Both the position numbers and the translations under genes were made by a program. This document shows, piece after piece, positions 47,653-58,200 of a DNA stretch of 64,000 bases (its first letter is position 1; each line of letters starts with the position of its first letter). The stretch is from Diphasiastrum complanatum (taxonomy: Eukaryota > Streptophyta > Lycopodiopsida > Lycopodiales > Lycopodiaceae): assembly GCA_029204225.1 (NCBI GenBank), contig CM055100.1, positions 57,608,345-57,672,344 of the forward strand, read 5' to 3'. Under the pieces are notes generated by a model, which was given only the letters and a program-made list of their open reading frames with translations, had not been told where the DNA came from and searched no databases.

Positions 47653-48720
47653 CTATCCAATTCCTTTAGGATCGTACTTTGTCATTGCATCCGGCTGTGC
47701 TGGCCTGAAGATTTTGTCATGTTGTTTGGTAGTCACTTTGTTGTTCAATCCAAATGCTTCAATGATAACCATGAGCATTGCATTTGAATTGTTAAGATCC
47801 CACATGAAGGAATTATTGGCATAATCAATTTTCAATATAGGAACCAATATGTTTAGATGGATCATCTCTGGAAATAACAATTGATATTCTGAATGGACAT
47901 TCATTTCCAAGAATATTGAGTGAATGAGATGCTTGCAAAGAGTGATGATATCTCTTTCACTCAAAGTCTCTACGAAAAATCCTTCATAGATTAGATCATC
48001 ATGTTCAAAAATATTGATATTTCCAATATTTTGAACCAAAACTAGAAACTTTGATATAATGGACCTTGGATTGTTTGTCCCATCTCATAGCTAGGACAAT
48101 TTCCAGCTTGTATATTACAAGTTTCATCACATTCCATTGTACACTCTATACTGAATGTGAAACATTCATATAGATCAGTTTTATCCTTGTCTATTACTTC
48201 TATTTTGCAAGAAGTCTTAGACAAGTCTTCCGGTTGAACGTGATGCAACAATTCTTGTGATCTCAAGGAAGATGAGGTCCTTGAGTGATTTGTCTCATTG
48301 ACAACTTCATTGTCTAAACTGGCCTTTGTACTGCTCAATTGAAAATCAATATTGAAAACACCTCATAATCCTCCACATCGTGTTTGTTGTCCTCAGTTGA
48401 TTTTCAGTGTCCTTGCATTGACATTGTGCTCACATTTGGAATTGTCTTACTTGGTTCAAATCGAAAATTACATTTATGTTGTTGATCTTGCGTGCATAAA
48501 TGTTGATCGGCCATTTCTTGTGAATTCAATGGAAAATAAAAAACTGCTAACGAAGTCGACTGGTCTATTTGGTGAACAAGCTTTCCCATTGTTGATAGTT
48601 GTACTTCCACTTTATTCACTGATGATGTTGATGAAGAATTATCTTTATCATCGTTTCGTACTTCCAATTCATCCTTTGATGATGTTGATGATGATTCACA
48701 ATCATTTGGCCTATCTTTTT
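47653..48720 (-). pseudogene. Downstream ORF remnants of the gag-only element
   Basis: Three successive leftward frames (48,667-48,404; 48,338-48,042; 48,039-47,653) follow gag up to the polypurine tract. The last reads FVETLSERDIITLCKHLIHS, YQLLFPEMIHLNILVPILK and MLMVIIEAFGLNNKV. No protease, RT, RNase H or integrase motif is present. Not recognised. Confidence 0.45.
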
Positions 48721-48721
48721 T

Positions 48722-49702
48722 CTAGATTCTTGGATTAACAGTTTTTCCCACTTGAACCTTAGGCGTTTTGTCTTGATCCCTCAGCTTTTGTAACTGTCCC
48801 ATCACTTTGTTGAAAGCTAATGTCCCGTGTATGTCCAAAGTGTATATTAGTGGTGTTGAATATTTTGTAGCAGCTTTACGTTGACCCTTGTTTAGTTCAT
48901 ATTCTATGGTGTGAGCATGAGATCTTATGTCAGATAATGACATTATCCAAGTTTCATTATGTATATCCCTAGATAAACAAGCTCTTATCTCAGGCTTTAA
49001 GCCTAAAACAAAGTGCATTGTATTAAATTTCTCCACCGAATAACCATATCTGTCCATTCTCTGATGGAAGTCATTGAAATAGATCTCCACGGTAGACGTC
49101 TGTCGGGTAGAATGCCATACTTGGCGGTCTGTACATGTAAATTCTTTGATGCACTTTTGTACAAAGGTTGGCCATTTATCAATGATAACATGAGGTTCTT
49201 CACATTGTATCCAATATTGCCACCAAATATATGCAGATCCATCAAGGTATGTTCTTGCAAATTGGATCTTGTCATGGTCACTGCTTGGATGTGATTGAAA
49301 ATACCTGTGAAAGTATTCCAGCCATACTCTCACATCCATATGAGCAATTCTACCATCAAACTTGTGAAAGATATATTGTCTCTGCATCATCGTTGTTTCC
49401 AACATAGCCTGGGAAGATTGGTCCATGTAAGGATATTGGTAATGATGACGTTCTAATTGACATGAATTCATCTGCTCATTGTCACTATCACTACTATAAA
49501 CACCACCACTTGGGCTATGTAGACTGATTTGGTAAACTTGTCGATCATCATAATCATCAAAATGTGTTTCATTATGTTTCAGATAGTCTCCATTTGACAC
49601 TTGTTCGCACTTTGGATTCGCTGCAATGATTGAATTCGTCATCGCTGTACTCATAATACTGTTCTTCAAAATTATAGTTAGATTGATCTTTGTCACCGTC
49701 AT
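48722..49702 (-). CDS. Gypsy-type gag protein, 326 aa
   Basis: Uninterrupted frame. The central part has the retrotransposon gag pattern: VRVWLEYFHRYFQSHPSSDH, DKIQFARTYLDGSAYIWWQY, KWPTFVQKCIKEFT, STVEIYFNDFHQRMDRYGYS, MHFVLGLKPEIRACLSRD. The N-terminal 90 residues are Asn/Asp/Ser-rich. No CCHC knuckle is visible after the core. Gag would form particles and could in principle help a pol-less element move with enzymes from a relative. The first ATG is in a hydrophobic context; the Met at about residue 17 is an alternative start. Confidence 0.7.
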   Translation of the reverse strand: MTVTKINLTIILKNSIMSTAMTNSIIAANPKCEQVSNGDYLKHNETHFDDYDDRQVYQISLHSPSGGVYSSDSDNEQMNSCQLERHHYQYPYMDQSSQAMLETTMMQRQYIFHKFDGRIAHMDVRVWLEYFHRYFQSHPSSDHDKIQFARTYLDGSAYIWWQYWIQCEEPHVIIDKWPTFVQKCIKEFTCTDRQVWHSTRQTSTVEIYFNDFHQRMDRYGYSVEKFNTMHFVLGLKPEIRACLSRDIHNETWIMSLSDIRSHAHTIEYELNKGQRKAATKYSTPLIYTLDIHGTLAFNKVMGQLQKLRDQDKTPKVQVGKTVNPRI

Positions 49703-50329
49703 CTATATACTCAAAATCAAAATCCACATCCATCTTGACAATTGAAGGGCTGGTAAGTTACGGTATAGTAAGCTGAAGTTTATGTGCACTCTTTTCTCCA
49801 CCCACTTAAAACTCAGAGTTCTATGATGACTGAAAGTGGAAGGCAAAAATGTTTAGGTCCTTTAAAACTGAGCACTTTTGCTTTTTACGGTATTCAATTC
49901 CGAACTCAGACGGAGATGATATGAGGATCGAAAATACACAAATAAAATACAAGGAAGTTTGACTGAGGGTTAAAAAGGAGTCTTGAAAAAAATCTAAAAA
50001 ATAATAATTACAAAATTTCAATAACTTAGCAATGTTAGGCTCATCTTTTTTATCGCTTTTCGTTTTTACAGCACTGAAATCTGAGCTCAAACAAGAAAGT
50101 TATGGGTGCTCAAAGAATGAGAAGGAAAAATGAGCATTCAACTTAGAAAACGGGGTATAAAAAAAAATTTACAAATTGAATTCAATAAAACTTTGAAATC
50201 CTTGAAATGTTTTTGTGCTCTAGTTTTTTTTTTTTTTTTTAGGAAATTTCAAAATTTATAGCAAATTTTTTTTCTCGGGCACCAAGTAGAGGGAGGGGAA
50301 CTAGAGAGAGAAAGGTAGAGAGAGAAAAA
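49703..50329. other. Leader DNA between gag and the minisatellite
   Basis: AT-rich, poly-T and poly-A runs, no gene seen. Confidence 0.4.
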
Positions 50330-50332
50330 AGT

Positions 50333-50595
50333 AGAGAGAGAATGATCTCAACCGGAGGAGAGAGAATGGGTTAGAGAGAGGAATCTCAACCGGAGGACAC
50401 AGAAGGGGCAGAGAGAGAGAGAGATTTCGACCAAAGAAGAGAGAAGCGTAGAGAGAGAGATCTCTACCGAAGGAGAGAGAAAGGGCAGAGAGAGAGATCT
50501 CGACCGAAGGAGAGAGAAGGGGTAGAGAGAGAGGGAACTCAACCGAAGGAAAGACGGGTACAGAGAGAAGGATCTCAACCGGAGGAGAGATGGTG
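50333..50595. repeat. Purine-rich minisatellite, about 7 units of 35-43 bp
   Basis: Imperfect units of the form GATCTCRACCGRAGGAGAGAG followed by a GGGGYAGAGAGAGA-type part. The TCRACCG landmark recurs near 50,346, 50,387, 50,429, 50,464, 50,500, 50,538 and 50,574. It ends at the start of the E2-related DNA. Confidence 0.9.
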
Positions 50596-50739
50596 TTTGG
50601 ATCTCGCTTTCTCCATGCCAGTGTAGAATTTGATGGATCATGCTTTTGGAGGGATATTCTGAATCTGCTTTACATCTGTGGTTTCAATTTTGAACGAAGA
50701 GGCTCTTACGGCGCCATAGCTCGCTGCTCCTCTGCTTCA

Positions 50740-50949
50740 GCTGTGTTGCTTTGTCTGGACATTCTTCAAGATAAATGGTCTTCTGCATACGACATCAGAA
50801 CTGTTCTTTCTTTAATTCAGAGCCTTCTTGGAGAACCCAACAATGACAGCCCATTGAATAATAATGCAGCAACACTTTGGAACAACCAGGAGAAATTTAA
50901 AAAGGTTATGCACAAACAGTATCGAGATGCTGGTGGCATAATCCGTTGA
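50740..50949 (+). pseudogene. Fragment of a ubiquitin-conjugating enzyme E2-C (UBC19/20 type)
   Basis: [39 protein letters not shown] and [20 protein letters not shown] are the C-terminal half of an E2-C type enzyme from the active-site Cys (about 50,752) onward. In the cell E2-C passes ubiquitin to anaphase-promoting complex targets. The N-terminal half of the fold (PxxYP, HPN) is absent; the residues before LLCLDIL in the same frame are unrelated. No intron is visible. It lies between the primer site/5' LTR and gag of a minus-strand LTR element, in antisense to it, so it looks captured. A separate host exon between two unrelated insertions is the alternative. Confidence 0.8.
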
Positions 50950-52207
50950 GCTTATTTGTCAGCATGGGCTTGTGGTATGAATTATTAGAGAACATGCACT
51001 GAGAATAAATGTTTAAGCGAGTTGATGCCTGAGAACTTTGTTGTGGGAGTCTGGTCTTCCGCCAAAAAGCACTATGTGGATAGATCAGAGTTTGCTGATT
51101 CAATTAGCTCAAAGGGGATCTCCAACAAGCATTCAAATGCTACGTTCAAACTAGAGACTACTGCAACATATCATTGTAATGTGTCTGAATGTAATTCTTG
51201 TCAGTGTCGAGCTTGGCCAATTTGTGCACGTCTCCAACTATGTTTCGAAAGCAGCAAAAATTCTAACTCACTGACTTCCCTGTTAGAACTGCATGTAACT
51301 CGTAACTCTTCGTTGATCCTCAACAAGCAGCTGTAGAGCCAGATCGAGCCGAGTCAAAAGTAGCCGAGAGAGAGGAAAGTAGGCAAGTAATCGAGAGGGT
51401 ATTAAACTGAGTGTGGCTCTAGAGAGAGAGTTGAGGTACCGTGGAGATTTGAGTAGATTTAGGTTGGGCTTTAGGGTTAGGGTAGGGTTAAGTTAGGGTT
51501 GTACGTATTCTGGGTTAGGTCTGTTTAGGTTTTTTTTCAATTGAATTTCAAAATGAAGAATTCGAAAAAAAAACTTTAGAGTTGAAGTGTTGAAGTGCTT
51601 CTCTCTCACTTGGAAAAAATCCACAATTTTTTTTCAAAATTTTGGCAATTCTGACCCATTTCCACTAATTTCATCATAACTTTCTCAATATTGATCCAAA
51701 TCAACCAAACTCAGTACCTTTGAAAAGCTAACAACAAGCTCTATCAGCCTACAATATTAGATCAATGATTGGAGGTGATTTGATAGGTCGAATAAATCAC
51801 AAAATAGGGCTGAAAACTCTGAAGAAAGAAAAATTAGCAAAACTAGAGCTACAAATCAAGATTTGTCATAACTTTTTGGATACTAATCCAAATGACCTGC
51901 CATATGGATCAGATCAAAGCTGAAACAATGCTCTAAAATCCTATGGAAAGAAATTGGAAATAAAAACTCAGATCAAATCTGAAACATTAAAATTAAGTGA
52001 AAGCAAAATTCTAGTCACCTATTTTGACAGCTTTTGGGGAAAGTGCAATAACTTTTGCATCTTATCCAAATGGCTTGAAAATTGGCGCAAATTAAACAGA
52101 ACTGAAAAATTCAAAGTTAAAAATTAGCAAAAAGAAAGCTACAAAAACAATAAACTCATCAAATCTAATGGAATTCTCATAGAATCATCATGAATCATGG
52201 AGCTTTG
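50950..52207. other. Leader of the gag-only element
   Basis: No gene recognised. The first part, to about 51,340, may be flanking DNA carried with the E2 fragment. The GTTAGGGTTAGGGTAGGGTT patch near 51,470-51,500 is a short telomere-like stretch. Confidence 0.35.
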
Positions 52208-52210
52208 CTC

Positions 52211-52222
52211 TGATACCAAGAA
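52211..52222 (-). other. Primer binding site of the gag-only element
   Basis: Minus strand TTGGTATCAGAGC, tRNA-iMet type, a few bases from the LTR start TGTTATGTGCC. Confidence 0.8.
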
Positions 52223-52224
52223 AT

Positions 52225-52757
52225 GTTATGTGCCAAATCTCAAGCAAATAGCAATTACAAAAGAAGTAAAGCTAATAGCAAGAAAAGTACATAGCATTCA
52301 AGATAGAATATCAATAGAAAGCTAGAAACATGGAGATCACCATAGAATCACATTAGCAATGGAAAGAAGATTACAAGATATGTACATAAGCATTGATTCA
52401 TGTGGATAGGGCACATGAGACCTAGCAATGAAGATCCCTATGACTCACATTGACAAGGAAGCTAGAAGCTCTCACTTGCAAATGAGCCAAAAGATTCACA
52501 AAATGATGTCTCTTGCCTAGTTATAGACAATGCTCTTACTTAACTTAACTTAACTATCTTGAGGGATAGTTAGCCCTTGTTAAGTATTATTCAACTACAT
52601 TCGGCCCTTATTGGCCTATTATCCTTATTAGTTACTTTGAAGGGCCTAAAGAGGGAACCACCTTGTTCTTAACGCTAATTGCTCCTTTTGGGCCTACAAA
52701 GCTTACAATGGATATTATATTGCCTTCAAAAGCACTGATGTACTAAAAGTACATGAG
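52225..52757 (-). repeat. Right (5') LTR of the gag-only element
   Basis: Begins TGTTATGTGCCAAATC after the primer site and ends near GTACATGAGA (left copy: GTACATGACA). The last 280 bp match 47,174-47,453. Confidence 0.8.
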
Positions 52758-53400
52758 AAGGACAAGAGAGAGTGATGTTGCAACGGACGCACATAGAAGG
52801 TGGTCAACAACTAGATAGGGTAAAACTGGCAACTTCTCTAAAAATTCTTGGTTCACAAACACACACACAAACTCGCACAGGCTTCTAAGGTCTCAAAAAT
52901 AGTTGACTTAGTCAAAGGCACAGTTTGCGAGTTTCAAACCTCAATATTTTAATAAAAAAAATAAAGTCCTTGTGGTTCAGACATAAAATTTTTCAACTTT
53001 TTCAGGTTTCAACCTTCAGACAGATTTGCCTCACTCTGGACGAGTTCTTAAGGTTGTGTGCGAGTTTTGAAGAACAGTCCAAATAGGTGTGCGAGTTCTA
53101 TTTATGAAAAGAATCACTTAAAGCCTCACAGAAGCAATTTTCCTTTTAGCGTAAACTCGCATAGGGTACAAATGACTTGGAAATTTACTGAGGAAGCTAA
53201 AAATAGCCTGGCCGAATTTTAGTTCTCCTCCTCAATATTTGTGCGAGTTCGGTTTGACCAAAAATGGAAAAAATAGTATTAACTGCTCAAAATTCAAACT
53301 TTTCTCACTAGAAGAAACTAGCACAGGGTATTAGGAACTCGTGCAACTAACTGCACCCACTCAATAGATGTGGCTTGTATGACTTTAGACAAAACCGTAC
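52758..53400. repeat. Non-coding DNA with recurring TGCGAGTT motif
   Basis: TGCGAGTT or its complement AACTCGCA recurs near 52,873, 52,926, 53,058, 53,091, 53,154 and 53,242. The irregular spacing resembles the GCGAAGGTT array at 2.9-3.3 kb. No gene seen. Confidence 0.5.
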
Positions 53401-54500
53401 CTAGCTAGGACTCAAACAAGTTGGGGGTGGTAGGTAGTGTTCTCATGTGCTTCAAGTACATGTGACTATGTACTCAAGGAACCGTAAATTATTAACTTGA
53501 TGGGGCAACAATCAACAAGGTCCAGGAGTATGACATCATCCACAACTACTCTTGCATGAGACAATTCTTTAATCAAATAGGGACTAAAAGACCTATTTTG
53601 GGTTAAGGGCTACCTTACGATATAGGCCATGCATAATACCCACTATACACATATAAGAACATAACAACACCATATGCATGTGTGACAATATCTTGTGCCC
53701 TTGTTGAATCATTATTGTTGTTGGACTAAGCTTTGAGGGCTATGTTTTTGCTTGGACCAAAAATTGAAAAATGTCTTTTAGGGCATTGTTGGCGATGGGA
53801 CTAAAGTTGAAAGTTATTTATCGTTGTTGTTTGAAAAAAGTTTTAAAGTTGCCCTTGGGGGTGTTCACTATTTACCTTACCCTCCCCCAATGTTTGAAAC
53901 TAGATTACCTTGACTAATGAGGTTGAACTTAGTGGTGTTGTGTTTAATGGCAATATGTACAATACTCACTTGGATTTTAGCCATGTGGCATGCTTCTACA
54001 CACTCTCTTACATGCATGACAAAATCCAATGGTGCAAGTTTTGATTCACTTGGTGCCATCAAGATAAGAGGGACCAAGGCTCACCTAAAAAGTGCAAGAG
54101 ACTTGAAGATGCTTTAAAATCATTTTTTTTCATTTTTGTGAAGAAAATGAAGCCACCTTCCAAAGTAGAATATTTGAGCCTCCCAACAATTTTACATGGC
54201 CTTCTGCACAGATGGTGCATGTAAAACACTTTATCAAAAAAAGAAAGTTTTGACGTCGTGAAAGGTCACTTAGAATCTCTTCTGCAGCTGAAGAAAAACA
54301 AAAAAAGATAAGATAAAAAGGAAAATTTGTGCATATGATGGAGATGGACGGAGACTGACAAAGAGATAAAGGAGGAAGGAAGGTTGAATATTTATATTAT
54401 AGATAAACATATACAAAATGGAGGAGGTGGGCGCTCTGCAGAATGCAATGTTTGACTAGCTTCATCTGAATTTAGTGCTAGGTTCAATGGCTGGCCGCTG
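53401..54500. other. Unassigned stretch upstream of G6PDH
   Basis: No gene recognised; frames at 53,877-54,117 are short and overlap on both strands. Confidence 0.4.
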
Positions 54501-54520
54501 CAACTTTGACATTGTGTGTA

Positions 54521-54695
54521 TGTTTTGTGATGGATCAATTGCATAATCATTCCAGTCACTGCCACACTTGTCTTTCAATCAACCAGAACAGAGCCCTCTT
54601 CTGGATGTTCATTGCTTTGTGATGCTTCAATTGCGTAATCATGTGAGTCACTGCAACAGTTGTCTTTCAACCAATCATATCAGTCTCCTCTTTTG
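54521..54695 (+). promoter_or_regulatory. Duplicated upstream segment of the G6PDH gene
   Basis: Two diverged direct copies, 92 bp apart: TTGTGATGGATCAATTGCAT (54,525) and TTGTGATGCTTCAATTGCGT (54,617). Both continue AATCAT...AGTCACTG...TTGTCTTTCAA. The second copy has a CCAATCA (CCAAT-box) near 54,671. A CT-rich tract (54,700-54,725), common around plant transcription starts, follows about 510 bp before the ATG, so a leader (perhaps with an intron) is likely. Promoter role is inferred from position. Confidence 0.45.
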
Positions 54696-55236
54696 ACCAA
54701 CTTCTCTCTCTTTCTCTCTTCCCCCTCAACCGCCCAAAAAAATACCCCACACAAACACACTCACTAGAGACATAGAATTCTTTTCTGGAAATTGAATTTA
54801 GCTGTATGAGTTCTGAATGAGTAGTATTTTCAATCGAATTATGCTGCATGCTTTTGGTGGGACTAATGCACCTGCCTTGTTACTTCTCTGATCTCAATGA
54901 GCTCGTTTCTTCTGTTGATCTTGTATGCAATTACCTCATTGATTGCAAAGCATAGCTTGCTATCGAAGCATATTCCATAAGCTTTCACGGTGGAAATTGA
55001 TTAAACTGGTGATTTCTTGAACTTTTAGGAATTTAGTGGCACCTCACAATTTGGAGATTTAGCTAGCTAGATCAGCAACAGATGAAAGCGTATGCTTGGT
55101 ACAAGTTTATGTAGCCAGCTTTAAAAAGCTCAGAAGTACTGGTGGCCTGGATAGCTTTTACTTCAAACTTTTGGTGGTTGGTTGCTGCAGCAAGATTTGG
55201 ATTTAAAGTCCCCATCTTGAATAGAGCCAGGTAACA

Positions 55237-58200
55237 ATGGGTCCGACACTTGTAGATAAAATTGCTCCAGCGAAGATGGACAGCGAACGTTCATCGCATT
55301 CTGATAGCAGAGCAAGAACCATTGAGGGTGGTTTCCTTTCAATAGTCATTTTGGGAGCTTCGGGTGATCTAGCCAAAAAGAAAACATTTCCTGCAATTTT
55401 TAATCTATTTCGCCAGGTGCACATAATTCTTCATTTTGCACGCTGTAACTCGTGTAATTGCTACAGTCAGATTAACTTACATGAAGTTGTAGAGTTGTTA
55501 GAAGCCTGGCCTATCCATGAATCAGGTAGAAATACTCGTACAAAAGAGCTCTTCTAAGTCATTTGGGTGGATGGCTATCAGATGTTTGTGTCAGATAGAC
55601 GTGGATGGTTAGCTGCACAACAAAGGGCTCAAATGAAAATTTCCAGTTTTAGTGCGTCAAATAAATGCCTGAAAGTTTTGGGATTGACCTCCTGTAGGGA
55701 TTCTTACCTCTCAACCAAATGAAGATAATCGGATACGCAAGATCACCGCTTTCAGATCAAGGTCTCCGGGATCGTCTGCGGGGGTAGGTTTCTCAAATCA
55801 TGTCTTCTGTTCTTGTGATGGCCCATTTGCATCAGTCAATTAATCATAGTACACTTGAAAGAAGCCAATGCGATATAAGCCCATGATTACCGAATCTTAG
55901 TATTTGAGCTTGATCGTTGATTTATTGCCTTACATGCAACTATTGCTCACAGATACTTGAAAGCAGAACATACAACTGCAACAAAAGATAGCATTGACAT
56001 TGTCGACAAATTTCTGGACTTGGTAATTCATTAAGTTTCACCTAGCTTCCCTTGCAGTTGTGTCCAACGTCTTATAATTTCTTGTATTATTCTGTGCATC
56101 GTAAGGCTGAAATTTCTGGTGTATGCTCAATTTTTCTTTCTTATTTACTAATGGCAATCACTGCCAGTACAGCAACTGTTTATCACAGCTCAATTATTGC
56201 AGGTCACCTACATATCTGGCCCATATGATAGTGACAAAGGTTTTATGGATCTGAATGAGGCAATTTCATCTCATGAGCAAGCAGAGTATGGTAAAGAAGG
56301 GCCAACCCGTCGGCTTTTCTATCTTGCACTTCCTCCATCAGTCTACATTGTTGTGGGCAAACTACTTCGACACCACTGCATAAATCAACGTATATTGGTC
56401 TCCTACATCCTGAAATGGCTCTTGCAATTTGCTTTAAGCAGGCTTTTATTACAGATTTCAATAAATGCCTCAGACATCTAATTCATAACTGATTAATCAA
56501 ATCATTGTGAACCTAATGAACTGGTTAGCTAAGCTTTTCTAGTGTGATATGAGGTATGCTAGTCAACCTTACTGGAGCTCTGGGCAAATTCTCTGCATGG
56601 AATTAGAGCCACTTCTTTTTTTATAACTTGGTCATGGAAGGTTAAATGCTTGTTGTACTATGGAAAATCATTAGTTGAATGCTTTGATGCAATCAGCTTA
56701 CTTTTGTTTGAGAAAGGTATAGCATTTCCAGCTTAGTAAAGTCCTTGCTTGTTTTTACGCCTTCAACATACTCATATGTTGTCTTATTGCTCTTTCATAG
56801 AATCAGAAATTGCATATTTAAAATGTGCAGAAGAATCAATTAAACCGTTAAGTTTGAGCCCCCATGCCCAAGGAGGCCATTTTTGGTAGATGACAAATGA
56901 GATCTGGGGAGCAGAGATTGGTGCACGATATTTCCAACGCTATTGATTTACTAGATGAGTTTTATATTTTCTTTTTCAACCCTAGTTTGACATGTTCTTG
57001 TATTTCATCATGAATTAGACTATTCTTCACTGATATCCTAGCTTTTGTTGCTGTGTTCACCCTAAACCCAATAGCTATTGGTACCAAATGTCTTTTTGAT
57101 GCTTTCTCACACTCATAGACTAGTTTTGGCTTTCTATAGCACTTTGTTGTCTATTAATGACTTTAGATCCAGTCGCATGCACTACCTTGCATCAACTATG
57201 GAATTTGGAGTTCTTTTTTTTTCAGTTTAGAGCTTTGGATCGTTAGGGTTTAGGGCATAGGCATAGGCCAAGGCAGACCATGAGCAGTGATGGGCCCAGC
57301 ATTTTCTTCTAGCACTAGAGGGGGCTCAGTATTCTGTTCAGAGGCTAGTGGTACAAAGGGGCTCCGAGCACTAGTTTTGCACAAGAACACGTGTAGTGTG
57401 TGGGTACATCTAGATTATTTACAGCTGGGTGAGTCTGCACTGCCAACACAAGGCCATCAGATTGGTGGGACTGAACACTTTTTACATCAGAGATTCACAT
57501 TTTATCTAGCTACAGTTCATGATTAATGAAATTGATGTCATTCACTTTTTGGTGTGCTGTAAGTAGTATGTCTGACAGAAACTAAAAATGTTACATTTTA
57601 TGGTCTAAGCTTAGATTTTCTGCTTAGTTTCCTTATCTGATGGACGTTTCAATTTGTTACATAGATAAAGATTTAAGTACGTGCTAAAAGTTTAAAAAAG
57701 AAAAAGGTGCTGTACTTTGCCTTGTTCCTTTTCTTTCTTTCTTGTTGAATACTGCATTTCGGCAAGCATTGTATGGGATCTCTTTCCTTACAGAACATAT
57801 TTTGTTTTATGATTTGAGTGCAACCTGTTTTTCAAATATCTATGCAAAAAAATTGGTAGAACATTTGGAAGAAGAGTTAAAACTATGCCCTCTTTATAAG
57901 CCATATTTCTCTGCGAGCTCGTCTAGTATTCAATGAAGATAATGAAATACAAAAGTGACTGAATTTTGCACGCTATCACAAGAATGCTCAAGTAATTAGC
58001 AATGAATCAGGTATAGCTACTACGGTGTTTCTGTTTTCTGAGAAGCAAATGGCATGTAAGATCGAATTTTTGCTATCTGCCATGTTCTTATGGAGCGTGA
58101 CGGACTTTTTGTATAGGTGGATGGACAAGGGTGGTTGTAGAGAAGCCCTTCGGCAAAGATTTGGCATCTGCAGAGGAGCTAAGCAAAGAACTTGGAGACC

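Noticed and set aside
50348-50641. 97-aa minus-strand frame rich in Ser/Leu/Arg
   Set aside because: It is the translation of the purine-rich minisatellite; periodicity reflects the DNA repeat.
51470-51500. TTAGGGTTAGGGT-like patch considered as interstitial telomere
   Set aside because: Only two or three degenerate units; too short to call.
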